In this document: positions 10,218 through 18,659 of the stretch, piece after piece
Numbering within the stretch: the first letter of the stretch is position 1
How the letters are laid out: each line of letters starts with the position of its first letter
From: Chromatiales bacterium
GTDB taxonomy: Bacteria > Pseudomonadota > Gammaproteobacteria > Steroidobacterales > GCA-2729495
Length of the DNA stretch: 64,000 nucleotides
Direction of reading: 5' to 3'
NCBI GenBank assembly: GCA_024234935.1
Contig: JACKNI010000005.1
Span: 33,501-97,500, forward strand
Translations under genes and position numbers: made by a program
The notes under the pieces: model-generated
Told to the model about the DNA's origin: nothing
Databases searched by the model: none
What the model saw: the letters and a program-made list of their open reading frames with translations, nothing else

Positions 10218-10944
10218 GTTGTATCCGGCCCAGCATCGCGCCGCTGCGGTTGTCCCGCAGCTCGTAATCGATAACTTCGGTACTGATCGTGCCGCCACCG
10301 GGAGCAGGCAGCACGCCGGTGATCCTCAGCCCGACATCGAGTGAAACATTGCCGCCATAACCGATCTTGTCGCGGATCTGTTGTGCCTCCGCCGCGGGAA
10401 CCTTCCAGATCTGTGCTGTTCGCCCATTGCTGAACTTGAGCGAAACTTTCTGGCCCATCGCCGGGAACTCGACCACCGAGCTTGGTGCCAGTGCGCGCAC
10501 CATGAATTCACCGTAGCTGGGGTCATAGTCGCTCAGGTTTGCATTCATCGACAGACGCAGCGCGCCGATGCCGCGTACGGCAGCAACCCCGGACTCCAGC
10601 TCGGCCTTCACTTCAGCGCGCTTTGCGGCCTTTTCGATCGCCGGCACGTACTGCACGCGACTGTCTTTCTCGACCCAGTCGTCGATCGGCGGCGGAATCC
10701 CGGCGAGGTCGTAGTAGAGAAAGACCATGGTGCTGTTGTCGGGGTTGACCAGTTCTCCAGTGCGGTTGGCGAAGGCGCCCTGGCCTGCGGCAGCGGGGCG
10801 GGCTGCCGCACTTTCGCCGCGCGCTTGCGCAGTATCGGCAGATGCCGTGCCGGCGGCCTGTCCCGATGCGGAGTCCGGCGCCTTGGGCCCGCCGCATCCC
10901 TGCACCAGCAGCAGGGCTGCAACCAGGCCGAGCCAGCCCCGCAT
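10207..10944 (-). CDS. Putative lipoprotein, unrecognised family
   Basis: A protein of 245 residues. The N-terminus MRGWLGLVAALLLVQGCGG is a lipoprotein signal peptide with lipobox LVQGC. A low-complexity Ala/Gly/Ser/Thr linker follows. The rest is a soluble domain with phrases such as STMVFLYYDLAGIPPPIDDW and YDPSYGEFMVRAL, which I do not recognise. The start at 10944 is preferred over an in-frame one at 10971 because AGGACT lies just upstream and it avoids overlapping the preceding lipoprotein gene. It is ten bases downstream of that gene, so the two are probably co-expressed. Confidence 0.6.
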   Translation of the reverse strand: MRGWLGLVAALLLVQGCGGPKAPDSASGQAAGTASADTAQARGESAAARPAAAGQGAFANRTGELVNPDNSTMVFLYYDLAGIPPPIDDWVEKDSRVQYVPAIEKAAKRAEVKAELESGVAAVRGIGALRLSMNANLSDYDPSYGEFMVRALAPSSVVEFPAMGQKVSLKFSNGRTAQIWKVPAAEAQQIRDKIGYGGNVSLDVGLRITGVLPAPGGGTISTEVIDYELRDNRSGAMLGRIQLTQ

Positions 10945-10954
10945 CGTTTCAGTC

Positions 10955-11944
10955 CTAGAGCTGTGGCGCATCGGCGTTCTTCCCGGCTTCTTCCACCTGC
11001 TTCGCCTTGCGTTCGTTGTCCTGCTGCTGCAAAGCCTGCTCGGTTGCAGTGATGGCCTCGTAGCCGCCAGCCTGATTGACGACGCCTACCTGCATGTACC
11101 TGGCGAGATCGGGATTGTCGGTTGTGGGTACGACCTGTGCCGCGACGACGATTCCGCAATCCGGTGACAGGTTCACGCCGCCGTCCGGGCTCGCGTTGCC
11201 GGAACACTGGTTGAAGAGCGGCGAGGTCTCCGTTATCGGGCGTGACAGCGGGTCGTAGGCCCAGCTGAGATAGATGTTGCCGCCGGATTTCTGGTTACGG
11301 GTCGGCGTGCCGTACTTCTTCAGCAGTGCCTGCTCGACACTGGCCATGGTCGGGTTACGGCCCTCTGCAAACCATTCCTCCCGTGCTGCGTTGATCACGC
11401 GTTCCTGGCCGGGCAGGCCCATGGTGCCTACATACCATTTGGACTCGCCGGGCTGCATGTCCTGCCGGACAGCATTGCCGCCGCGCGCGATCATGTCGTC
11501 CTGCATCTCCTGCATGATCTGCTTGGAGGTCTTTTCGATACGTGGCTTCGCCGGCCGGGCATTGAATCCCTGCCGTATCGTTTGTCCGTAGGTCTGCATG
11601 TTGAAACCGCGGGAGTTATCGGCGGTGACGACCATCAGGTCGCCGGTACACATCACGACGTTTGCGGCTTCCTCGTAAGTCATCCCGGGCCGGACGCCGA
11701 CCACATCATCGACCGGCGCGGACGCGGCGCGTGCGGGTGTGCCGATGTCTGCCGGGCAATCCACGTCGCCCCGGGCTTCTTCGGCGACTTCCTCTGCGGT
11801 GGCGTTGCCGGAAGGTGCTGATTTTGGCGTGTTGCCGAAGCCACCCGAAGCTGCCCCGCCGCTGGCGGAATCCTTTGAGCCGCCGCACGCCGCGAGCAAG
11901 GCCGTGAGCAAGACAAGACCTGTCCAATTCAAGAATCGCATCAT
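10955..11944 (-). CDS. Putative lipoprotein, unrecognised family
   Basis: A 329-residue predicted lipoprotein: MMRFLNWTGLVLLTALLAAC gives a clear lipobox (LLAAC), followed by a Ser/Gly-rich linker. The mature part contains VRPGMTYEEAANVVMC, reminiscent of the GMT-x-x-E turn of small outer-membrane assembly proteins, although the rest does not fit that family. Several cysteines occur (VDCP, VVMC, NQCSG, PDCG), so disulfides are possible. The Gln/Lys-rich tail may be helical. GGGGAAG precedes the start. It is first of a two-lipoprotein unit with the gene at 10207-10944. Confidence 0.6.
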   Translation of the reverse strand: MMRFLNWTGLVLLTALLAACGGSKDSASGGAASGGFGNTPKSAPSGNATAEEVAEEARGDVDCPADIGTPARAASAPVDDVVGVRPGMTYEEAANVVMCTGDLMVVTADNSRGFNMQTYGQTIRQGFNARPAKPRIEKTSKQIMQEMQDDMIARGGNAVRQDMQPGESKWYVGTMGLPGQERVINAAREEWFAEGRNPTMASVEQALLKKYGTPTRNQKSGGNIYLSWAYDPLSRPITETSPLFNQCSGNASPDGGVNLSPDCGIVVAAQVVPTTDNPDLARYMQVGVVNQAGGYEAITATEQALQQQDNERKAKQVEEAGKNADAPQL

Positions 11945-12007
11945 CTTCCCCCGAGTGTTTGTTTCCCGACCCTGCCTGGGTAATCCTGGTGTTACGGTGG
12001 CTGTGTC

Positions 12008-13183
12008 CTAGTCCACGGCCTTGATTTCGATGCCATCGAGCGTGATCCCGGCATTGCCGGAATTGAGCGAGGTGAAACGCAGGCTTGCTGTGGTGCCGTC
12101 TGCCACAAAATCATCGCTGAAGCTCAGGTAGCTGCCGAAAGGCCCAACCGTCTTGTCGTGGCGAATTTCGGCTTGCAACAGTGGTGCCGATCCAAGCACC
12201 TCTACCTTCGCGCGGGCTGGTGTGGCGCCCAGGCCGTTATTTCTGGCGTAGTGGAAGCTCAGGCTGTATTTCTGTCCGGCCTTGGTTGCAAAGCTGGTGG
12301 CGAGTACCCCGGCTCCGGGAGAACCGTTCAGATCCAATGTCTGATTGCCCTCAAATGCGGTTACTTCGCGCCGGGCCTGTACGTTGCAGATATCGACGCC
12401 GCTGGCGGCAACGGTCCAGGTGTTGGTCGCCGTTCTGAAGGACTGGCCTGCATTGTATGTCGTGTAGTTACTGGTCACCGGTGCCTCAAAGGACTCGGTG
12501 AGTACTGCCGTCGCCGGGGCTGGCATGAGCGAAACGTTATCCAGGCCGTTGCTGTTGTCGTTTGACGGGTCGCGATTGATGAAAGCGATCGTTGTGCTGT
12601 TGCCTGTCGCCGTGATCGGCAGCTTGACCTGGCCCCAGGACTGGCCGCCCGGGCTGTTGCTGGCATTGCGCGAAACCCCGAGCGACTTGCCGTCAACCAG
12701 CACTTCGATGCTGCTGGTGGTGCCGAAGGATCCGCCGACCACATTGCCGACGTAGAACACCAGCTCGTACCTGGTGCCGGGCTGGGTCCGGACTGTTTGC
12801 TGTACACCAGCCGCTGAATTCGATCCTGGCCCGGTCATGTCCAGCCACTGGCTGCCCTGCTGCGCGTTGAAGGTGATGCGGGAAGCGACGTACTCGCCGC
12901 TGATTGGCGACACGCTGCCCGAGCCGATCACCTGCCAGCCTGCAAATGACTGACCGGCGGGAAAGGTCAGATAGCGGCCCTTGCCGACCACCGGTTCTTC
13001 GAAGCTGCCATTGACGATGAGGTTACCGGAGTGCTGGCCATTGCCGAGCGCGTTCAGGGCCTTGCCGAGCTTTTGCAGCGCGTTTTCACGTGCACTGGCC
13101 GGGGCAGCTGCGAGGATGAGGCTGGTAATCAGGGTGATACAGCGGAACCAGGCCGCCATGCGTGCGGGGACCGAGATGGTCAT
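12008..13183 (-). CDS. Secreted protein with two DUF642-like domains
   Basis: A 391-residue exported protein. A signal peptide (hydrophobic ITLITSLILAAAPASA) is followed by two tandem jelly-roll units. The first opens NLIVNGSFEEPVVGKGRYLT and ends GLDNVSLMP; the second opens VLTESFEAPVTSNYTTYNAG and ends ITLDGIEIKAVD. The NGSFE opening, GQSFAGW and closing LDNV/LDGI motifs are those of DUF642/choice-of-anchor C proteins, thought to bind carbohydrate in plants and exported by bacteria. No membrane anchor or sorting tail is seen. It appears to be a single gene whose ligand is unknown. Confidence 0.7.
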   Translation of the reverse strand: MTISVPARMAAWFRCITLITSLILAAAPASARENALQKLGKALNALGNGQHSGNLIVNGSFEEPVVGKGRYLTFPAGQSFAGWQVIGSGSVSPISGEYVASRITFNAQQGSQWLDMTGPGSNSAAGVQQTVRTQPGTRYELVFYVGNVVGGSFGTTSSIEVLVDGKSLGVSRNASNSPGGQSWGQVKLPITATGNSTTIAFINRDPSNDNSNGLDNVSLMPAPATAVLTESFEAPVTSNYTTYNAGQSFRTATNTWTVAASGVDICNVQARREVTAFEGNQTLDLNGSPGAGVLATSFATKAGQKYSLSFHYARNNGLGATPARAKVEVLGSAPLLQAEIRHDKTVGPFGSYLSFSDDFVADGTTASLRFTSLNSGNAGITLDGIEIKAVD

Positions 13184-13356
13184 GATTGCGCTCCGTGACT
13201 ATTGTTTGTATGGAGTTCAGCAAGCTGTCGGCGCATCCGAATATACGCCGGCCGCGCCGCAACGCAAGTATCAGGCTGGTCTCAAGGCGGCCCGGGAAGC
13301 CATCATGATCAATGGGTTATACTTCGCCGCTGATTTGAGGAGATTCCCCCGCTCGC

Positions 13357-14604
13357 GTGCTTCGTCTTGTTTTCCCCATTCTGTCCCTCCTTGTCAGTGT
13401 TGCGTTTCTGCTGGCCGGTGGCGGGTTGCTCAGCACCCTGCTGGCGATGCGCGGTGGTGTCGAAGGTTTCGATGAGCTGACCCTCGGCCTGATCATGTCA
13501 GGCTATTTCGTCGGTTTTTTTCTTGGCACCTTTGTCGCCCCGCTGCTGATCCGGCGCGTCGGGCATATCCGTGCCTTTGCCTTCTATGCCGCGCTGGCGG
13601 CAATAACCGTTCTGCTCTACCCGCTGTGGGTTCGCCCGGTCGCCTGGGCCTTGCTGCGCGTCGTCACAGGACTGGCCGTCGTGGGCCTCTGCACCGTGAT
13701 CGAGAGCTGGCTGAACTCGCAGGCATTGCCGGGGCAGCGCAGCCGCATATTTGCCGTCTATATGGTGGTCAGCCTGCTGGCGCTGGCTTCCGGGCAACTG
13801 CTTCTGGACTTGCAGCCGCCGCAAAGTTTCGTGTTGTTCAGCGTGGTTGCCATCCTGATTTCACTCGCGGCGCTGCCAGTCGCTTTTACCTTGCTGCCGC
13901 AGCCGGCGATGCTGCCTGCGCCCCGCTCGAATATCTGGCAGATCGCCGGGATGGCGCCCAGCGCGGCGATCGGCGCCGTGCTGTCCGGTCTCCTGCTGGG
14001 TGCGTTCTGGGGCATGGGACCGGTGTACGCCCTGGAATCGGGGCTGGACCGGTCGGGCGTCGGCCTGTTCATGACGGTCACGATATGCGGGGGCGCTGCT
14101 CTGCAATTTCCAATCGGCCGTTTCTCCGATCGTGGTGATCGTCGCACGACGCTTGCCGCTGTCAGCGCGGCAGCCGCGGGAATAGCGCTGCTCGCAGCCG
14201 TGCTTTCGCCCGGACCCGGTGCGCTGCTGTTCGTGATGTATTTTCTGTTCGGCGGTCTCGCCTTCGCGCTTTATCCCTTGTGCGTGGCACAACTGCTCGA
14301 CCAGCTGCCAGCAGAGGCCTTGCTTGCCGGATGCAGTGCCTTGCTGCTGCTGAACGGCATCGGCGCAGCGCTGGGCCCGGTTGCCGCAGGGTTTCTCATG
14401 CAACGCCTGGGTCCCGACAGCCTGCCGGCATTTTTTGCCATTGCCGCGGGCCTGCTGGCTGTCGTCACCAGTGGCCGGCGGCTGTTCAGAGCCCGCCAGA
14501 TTTTCCATCACGCGCGATTTCATCCCATGTTGCGCACCACGCCTGCCGCATTGGAGCTGTTGCCGGATATTCCGGTGCAGCCGCCTGAAGGACAATCACC
14601 ATGA
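13357..14604 (+). CDS. YcaD-like MFS permease, probably for an osmolyte
   Basis: A 415-residue inner-membrane protein with about 12 hydrophobic segments. The order SGYFVGFFLGTFVAPLLIRR, VESW-like VIESWLNSQ and SRIFAVYMVVSLLA resembles the YcaD branch of the major facilitator family. GTG at 13357 is the likely start, with GAGGAGATT about a dozen bases upstream. It overlaps the glucosylglycerol synthase gene by four bases (ATGA), so the two are translationally coupled. From memory, Stenotrophomonas rhizophila also has a ycaD-like gene beside its fused ggpPS. Transport of glucosylglycerol or a precursor is therefore an inference from context. Confidence 0.75.
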   Translation: MLRLVFPILSLLVSVAFLLAGGGLLSTLLAMRGGVEGFDELTLGLIMSGYFVGFFLGTFVAPLLIRRVGHIRAFAFYAALAAITVLLYPLWVRPVAWALLRVVTGLAVVGLCTVIESWLNSQALPGQRSRIFAVYMVVSLLALASGQLLLDLQPPQSFVLFSVVAILISLAALPVAFTLLPQPAMLPAPRSNIWQIAGMAPSAAIGAVLSGLLLGAFWGMGPVYALESGLDRSGVGLFMTVTICGGAALQFPIGRFSDRGDRRTTLAAVSAAAAGIALLAAVLSPGPGALLFVMYFLFGGLAFALYPLCVAQLLDQLPAEALLAGCSALLLLNGIGAALGPVAAGFLMQRLGPDSLPAFFAIAAGLLAVVTSGRRLFRARQIFHHARFHPMLRTTPAALELLPDIPVQPPEGQSP

Positions 14605-16859
14605 GTGCTACGACCACAGCTGTATCGATGTTTCTTGCCACCGATCTGGACGGCACCTTCCTGGCCGGCGATGCGGGAATGCGCCAGCAGTTGTACCGGC
14701 TGGTCGACTCGCACCCGGAAATAAATCTCGCCTGGGTCACCGGTCGTGGCCTGGAAAACGTCCTGCCGCTGCTCGCCGATCCCCTGCTGCCCGACCCCGA
14801 CTACGTGATCTGCGATGTGGGCGCTACGCTGATCCGCACTTCCGATATGCAGCCAATACAGCCGCTGCAATGGGAAATCGAATCGCGCTGGCCTGGTGAG
14901 CATGCGGTCGCGCTGGCGATGTCGCGGTTCAAGGGGCTGATACGCCAGAATGTGCCGCAGCAGCGGCGCTGCTCTTACTGGTGCCAGCCTGAACTGCTCA
15001 ACGAGCTGCGCGGCGAAATCGAAGCTGAAGCGCGTCGTCTGGACTGCGAGGTGCTCTACTCCGCAGACCAGTACCTCGACATACTGCCGCGCTCCACGGA
15101 CAAGGGCAGCACCCTCCGCATGCTGGTCAACCATCTGGGCATTGAGGCGCCCCAGGTGCTGGTGGCCGGCGATACGCTCAATGACCTGTCGATGTACCGG
15201 GAAGGCTATCCGGGCGTCTGTGTCGGCGACTCGGAACCGGCCCTGCTCGCCGCAACAGATCGTCTGGACAACGTCCTGCATGCCAGGGCCACCGGCTGCG
15301 GCGGAATTCTTGAAGCAATCGACCATTTCGCAATGGTCGACGCGGAAAAGCTCGTCTCGGGGACAAGGACCGATCGCGCCTGCGGCAAGGCCGAGCTGGT
15401 GATGGTCTATCACCGGCTACCTTACGAAGAGAATGTCGTTGACGGCAAGCTGGTGCGCCACCGGCACAGTTCACCAAACGGCATCATTCCCAGTCTGCTC
15501 AGCTTTTTTGGCGATGGTCATCCCGGATCATGGGTCGCGTGGAGCGTGGAGGACAAACGGAGCGGCAAGTTCGAGGTGCATACGGCCGTCGATGCGGAGC
15601 GCTATCCGAACCTCACGGCCGCGCGCGTTTCGCTGACCAAGCATGAAGTCGACGTATTCTACAAACGCTTTTCCAAGGAAGCGTTCTGGCCGGTCATCAA
15701 TACCTTCTGGGAGCGGGCGCGATTCAATGAAGATGACTGGCAGCTGTTCAAGAAGGTCAACCGGCGCTTTGCCGAGGTCGTGGCCGCCGAAGCAGCGCCG
15801 GGTGCGGTGGTCTGGTTGCACGATTACAACCTGTGGATGGTGCCCTCGACCCTGCGCGAACTCCGGCCAGACCTGAAGATCGCCTTCTTTCACCACACGC
15901 ACTTCCCGGCCGGCGATATCTTCAACATCATTCCCTGGCGACGGGAGATCCTCGGCAGTCTGCTCGCCTGTGATTACATCGGCTTTCATATCCCCCGTCA
16001 TGTCGAAAACTTCGTCGACGCACTCCGCAGCGCGATACCGGTCGACATCGCATCGAGCGCATCCTGTGCGCCGCGCTTCCTGACCTTTGGCTGTGCCGTG
16101 GGTGTTGCGACGATGGCGACTGGTCTACGTTACGGAGAGCGAACGGTGCGACTGGGCGCCCACCCGGCAGGCACTGACGTCGGTCGTATTCGCGAGTGCA
16201 TGGAGCTGTCGCAGGTGCAGGCCGATATCGCGACAATCCGGGCCGAGATCGGCGACAGAAAGCTGGTGCTGGCCATCGAGCGGCTCGATTACGGCAAGGG
16301 GATCCTGGAGAAACTGCAGGCCTTCGAGCGCTTGCTGGACGCTGATCCTGCGCTTCGCGGTACGCTGACCCTGATGCTGGTCTGTGTTCCGGCTGCCAGG
16401 GAGATGACCGTCTATCGCTCGCTGCAGACGCAGATCGACCAGGCGGTTGGCCGAATCAACGGCCGATATTCCCGTCTGGACTGGACCCCGGTACGGTTTT
16501 TTGCCCGTTCCCTGCCGTTTGAGGAGGTCGTGGCGCACTATGCGGCGGCTGACATCATGTGGATCACGCCTTTGCGCGACGGCCTCAATCTTGTCGCCAA
16601 GGAATTCGTGGCCACGCACGGCGTGCATGGTTCAAGCGGTGTGCTGGTGCTCTCCGAGTTTGCCGGCGCGGCGGCAGAGCTCAAGGGCGCGCTGCTGACG
16701 AACCCGCATGACCAGGCTGATCTCGTTGCCACCCTCAGGCTGGCGCTGACGATGACGGATGGTGAGCGCGACAGCCGCCAGCGAACGCTGTTCGAGATCG
16801 TGTCCCAGTATGACCTGGCGCGCTGGGGGCGCGACTTTCTGCAGGCAGTCCGCCAGTGA
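14601..16859 (+). CDS. ggpPS: Fused glucosylglycerol-phosphate phosphatase/synthase
   Basis: A 752-residue fusion. Residues 1 to about 260 form a HAD phosphatase of the sucrose-phosphatase type (ATDLDGTFLAG nucleophile motif, VAGDTLNDLSM metal motif). From about residue 265 there is a GT20 retaining glycosyltransferase: VVWLHDYNLWMVP, FFHHTHFPAGDIF, IERLDYGKGI and the late TPLRDGLNLVAKEF. The central CAPRFLTFGCAVGV and GAHPAGTDV fit glucosylglycerol-phosphate synthase better than trehalose-phosphate synthase. The fused GgpPS known from Stenotrophomonas makes the compatible solute glucosylglycerol from ADP-glucose and glycerol-3-phosphate. Trehalose synthesis is the main alternative. Confidence 0.82.
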   Translation: MSATTTAVSMFLATDLDGTFLAGDAGMRQQLYRLVDSHPEINLAWVTGRGLENVLPLLADPLLPDPDYVICDVGATLIRTSDMQPIQPLQWEIESRWPGEHAVALAMSRFKGLIRQNVPQQRRCSYWCQPELLNELRGEIEAEARRLDCEVLYSADQYLDILPRSTDKGSTLRMLVNHLGIEAPQVLVAGDTLNDLSMYREGYPGVCVGDSEPALLAATDRLDNVLHARATGCGGILEAIDHFAMVDAEKLVSGTRTDRACGKAELVMVYHRLPYEENVVDGKLVRHRHSSPNGIIPSLLSFFGDGHPGSWVAWSVEDKRSGKFEVHTAVDAERYPNLTAARVSLTKHEVDVFYKRFSKEAFWPVINTFWERARFNEDDWQLFKKVNRRFAEVVAAEAAPGAVVWLHDYNLWMVPSTLRELRPDLKIAFFHHTHFPAGDIFNIIPWRREILGSLLACDYIGFHIPRHVENFVDALRSAIPVDIASSASCAPRFLTFGCAVGVATMATGLRYGERTVRLGAHPAGTDVGRIRECMELSQVQADIATIRAEIGDRKLVLAIERLDYGKGILEKLQAFERLLDADPALRGTLTLMLVCVPAAREMTVYRSLQTQIDQAVGRINGRYSRLDWTPVRFFARSLPFEEVVAHYAAADIMWITPLRDGLNLVAKEFVATHGVHGSSGVLVLSEFAGAAAELKGALLTNPHDQADLVATLRLALTMTDGERDSRQRTLFEIVSQYDLARWGRDFLQAVRQ

Positions 16860-16873
16860 GCAAGTCCGGTTAC

Positions 16874-17938
16874 CTACGGCATGGCATCTGCAGGTGTTGC
16901 CAGATGGATGGTCTGGGTCGGGAAAGCGAACTCGATTCCTGATTCCTGGAATGCGTCGATCAGCTCCAGGTTGATGCGCTGCTGGATATCCATGAATTGC
17001 CCGTAGTCGGGGCTCTTCACGTAGTAGACCACCTCGAACTCGAGGGCCGAGGCACCGAACTTGGCGAGGTGGGCGCGATCGAAGTGGGTCAGCGGATCCG
17101 GTTCAATGATTTTTTTCACGACGACCGGGATGTTGCGCAGCTTGTCCGGCGGCGTGTCATAGGTGACGCCGAATCCAAACAGCACACGACGCTCCGACAT
17201 CCGCTTGTAGTTGCGGATCCTGCTGTTCAGCAGATCGCTGTTTGACAGCACGATGGTTTCGCCTGAAAGGCTGCGCAGGTGGGTGGTCTTGAGGCCGACG
17301 CGTTCCACGGTACCGGTCAAGTCGCCGACGACGATGAAGTCGCCGATGACGACCGGCTGGTCAAGCGCGATGGCAATCGACGCGAACATGTCACCGAGAA
17401 TGTTCTGCGCGGCGAGGGCAACCGCGACGCCGCCGATGCCGAGACTCGCCACCAGCGTCGTCACGTCGAAGCCCAGGTTGTCGAGCAGCATCAGCACGAC
17501 GAGCGACCAGAGGGCCACCTGTGCGATGAAGCACAGGATGGAGGTGGTGGTAACCCCGTTGGCATCGAGGTGCCGGTGCCGGGCCAGATAGCCGGACAGC
17601 AGACCGCTGATGGCGGCGTGCGCCCACAACCCGGCCTGAAGGATCAGGGCCAGCGTGAAAACGTGGCCGACTATCGAGTTCACCTGCTCTGGCAGGTGCA
17701 GAAACTGTGCTCCGCACAACAGCGCGACAGCAGCGATGAACCAGAAGTGTGTCGCCCGCATCGCGGCAGCAAGGGCATCATCGAGCGTGCCGTCGGTCTT
17801 TTGGGCGAATGTTGTCAGGCGTGTGCGAACGAAGCGGGAGAGTATGAGCAGCGCGACAATGGCGAGCAGGGCAGCACCGGTTGCTGTGGCCCACTGCAGC
17901 AATGGATTGCCCAATAGTTCCAGTGACAGTATTTCCAT
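16874..17938 (-). CDS. Small-conductance mechanosensitive channel (MscS family)
   Basis: A 354-residue membrane channel with several N-terminal helices, a pore helix rich in Gly and Ala (LVASLGIGGVAVALAAQNIL, the TM3 hallmark), then the cytoplasmic beta domain (VVGDFIVVGDLTGTVERVGL, LSNSDLLNSRIRNY). MscS channels open on hypo-osmotic shock and release solutes. It faces the ggpPS gene tail-to-tail with a 14-base gap, which suggests paired roles in making and releasing osmolyte, but it is transcribed separately. No clear ribosome site precedes the ATG. Confidence 0.88.
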   Translation of the reverse strand: MEILSLELLGNPLLQWATATGAALLAIVALLILSRFVRTRLTTFAQKTDGTLDDALAAAMRATHFWFIAAVALLCGAQFLHLPEQVNSIVGHVFTLALILQAGLWAHAAISGLLSGYLARHRHLDANGVTTTSILCFIAQVALWSLVVLMLLDNLGFDVTTLVASLGIGGVAVALAAQNILGDMFASIAIALDQPVVIGDFIVVGDLTGTVERVGLKTTHLRSLSGETIVLSNSDLLNSRIRNYKRMSERRVLFGFGVTYDTPPDKLRNIPVVVKKIIEPDPLTHFDRAHLAKFGASALEFEVVYYVKSPDYGQFMDIQQRINLELIDAFQESGIEFAFPTQTIHLATPADAMP

Positions 17939-18134
17939 GTCGGGTGTGTCGATCCTTCAATACAGTCGGTGATTCAGGACAGGCAGCGGGCTGAACGCCG
18001 CTGGCAGCCTTGATGAAAACACAGTTGCCAAACTCGTATCAAGGAATGTGGCCAAAACTTCACCATCCCGGATTCGGGCAGGTCATCGACAGGTGTCATG
18101 CGAGAATGGCCTGAACGACCGAGGGCAAACGATA

Positions 18135-18629
18135 GTGGACCGGCGAGAAATTCTGACGGGCGCGGCGGCGCTGGGCATGACGGCCTGTGGAGGACTCACA
18201 ACGATGAGCGTGGAACAGACGAAAATGAGCGCGCAGGATCTGCGCAACGAACAGCTCGTGCGGGACTTCTGCCGTGACTGGTCGCTGCGCGATGTCGATG
18301 CGCTGCTGCCCTATCTGGCCGAAGACCTGCTCTACCAGATTGCGCCCGGGCAGCCGCTGATCACCGGCAGGGACCAGTTTGCGAAGCAGATGGGCCCGTT
18401 CCTGAAAAAGCTCGATTCAGTACGCTGGGACATCCTGCGGTCCTTTGCGGTAGCCCCGCTGGTACTGAATGAGCGCATCGACAGTTTCAATGCACCGCCG
18501 GGCGGGCTCAGCATGGAGTTCCATGTCGCCGGTCACTTCCTGATCGCTGATGGCGTGATCAAGGAATGGAAAGACTGGCCGGTGCCTGGCACGAAGCAGA
18601 AGGTGGGGAACAGCATCCGCGAAGCATGA
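18135..18629 (+). CDS. Exported SnoaL/limonene-epoxide-hydrolase-like protein
   Basis: A 164-residue protein. GTG at 18135 is chosen because GAGGG lies nine bases upstream and it begins a compact export signal, DRREILTGAAALG, with twin arginines and a lipobox-like MTAC. The body has the cone-shaped fold of limonene-1,2-epoxide hydrolase. Aligned to that enzyme, Tyr67, Arg114, Asp116 (NERIDSF) and Asp147 (KEWKDW) are kept, but the water-holding Asn is Ile69. Epoxide hydrolysis is possible but unproven; it could be a non-catalytic NTF2-like ligand binder. Confidence 0.65.
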   Translation: MDRREILTGAAALGMTACGGLTTMSVEQTKMSAQDLRNEQLVRDFCRDWSLRDVDALLPYLAEDLLYQIAPGQPLITGRDQFAKQMGPFLKKLDSVRWDILRSFAVAPLVLNERIDSFNAPPGGLSMEFHVAGHFLIADGVIKEWKDWPVPGTKQKVGNSIREA

Positions 18630-18659
18630 GTCCGGTCGGGGTGATGCCGGCCCTGTTGC

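Noticed and set aside
14601..16859. Assignment as trehalose-6-phosphate synthase with fused phosphatase
   Set aside because: The N-terminal sucrose-phosphatase-type domain order and the central glucosylglycerol-synthase-like motifs fit GgpPS better, though biochemical proof is lacking.
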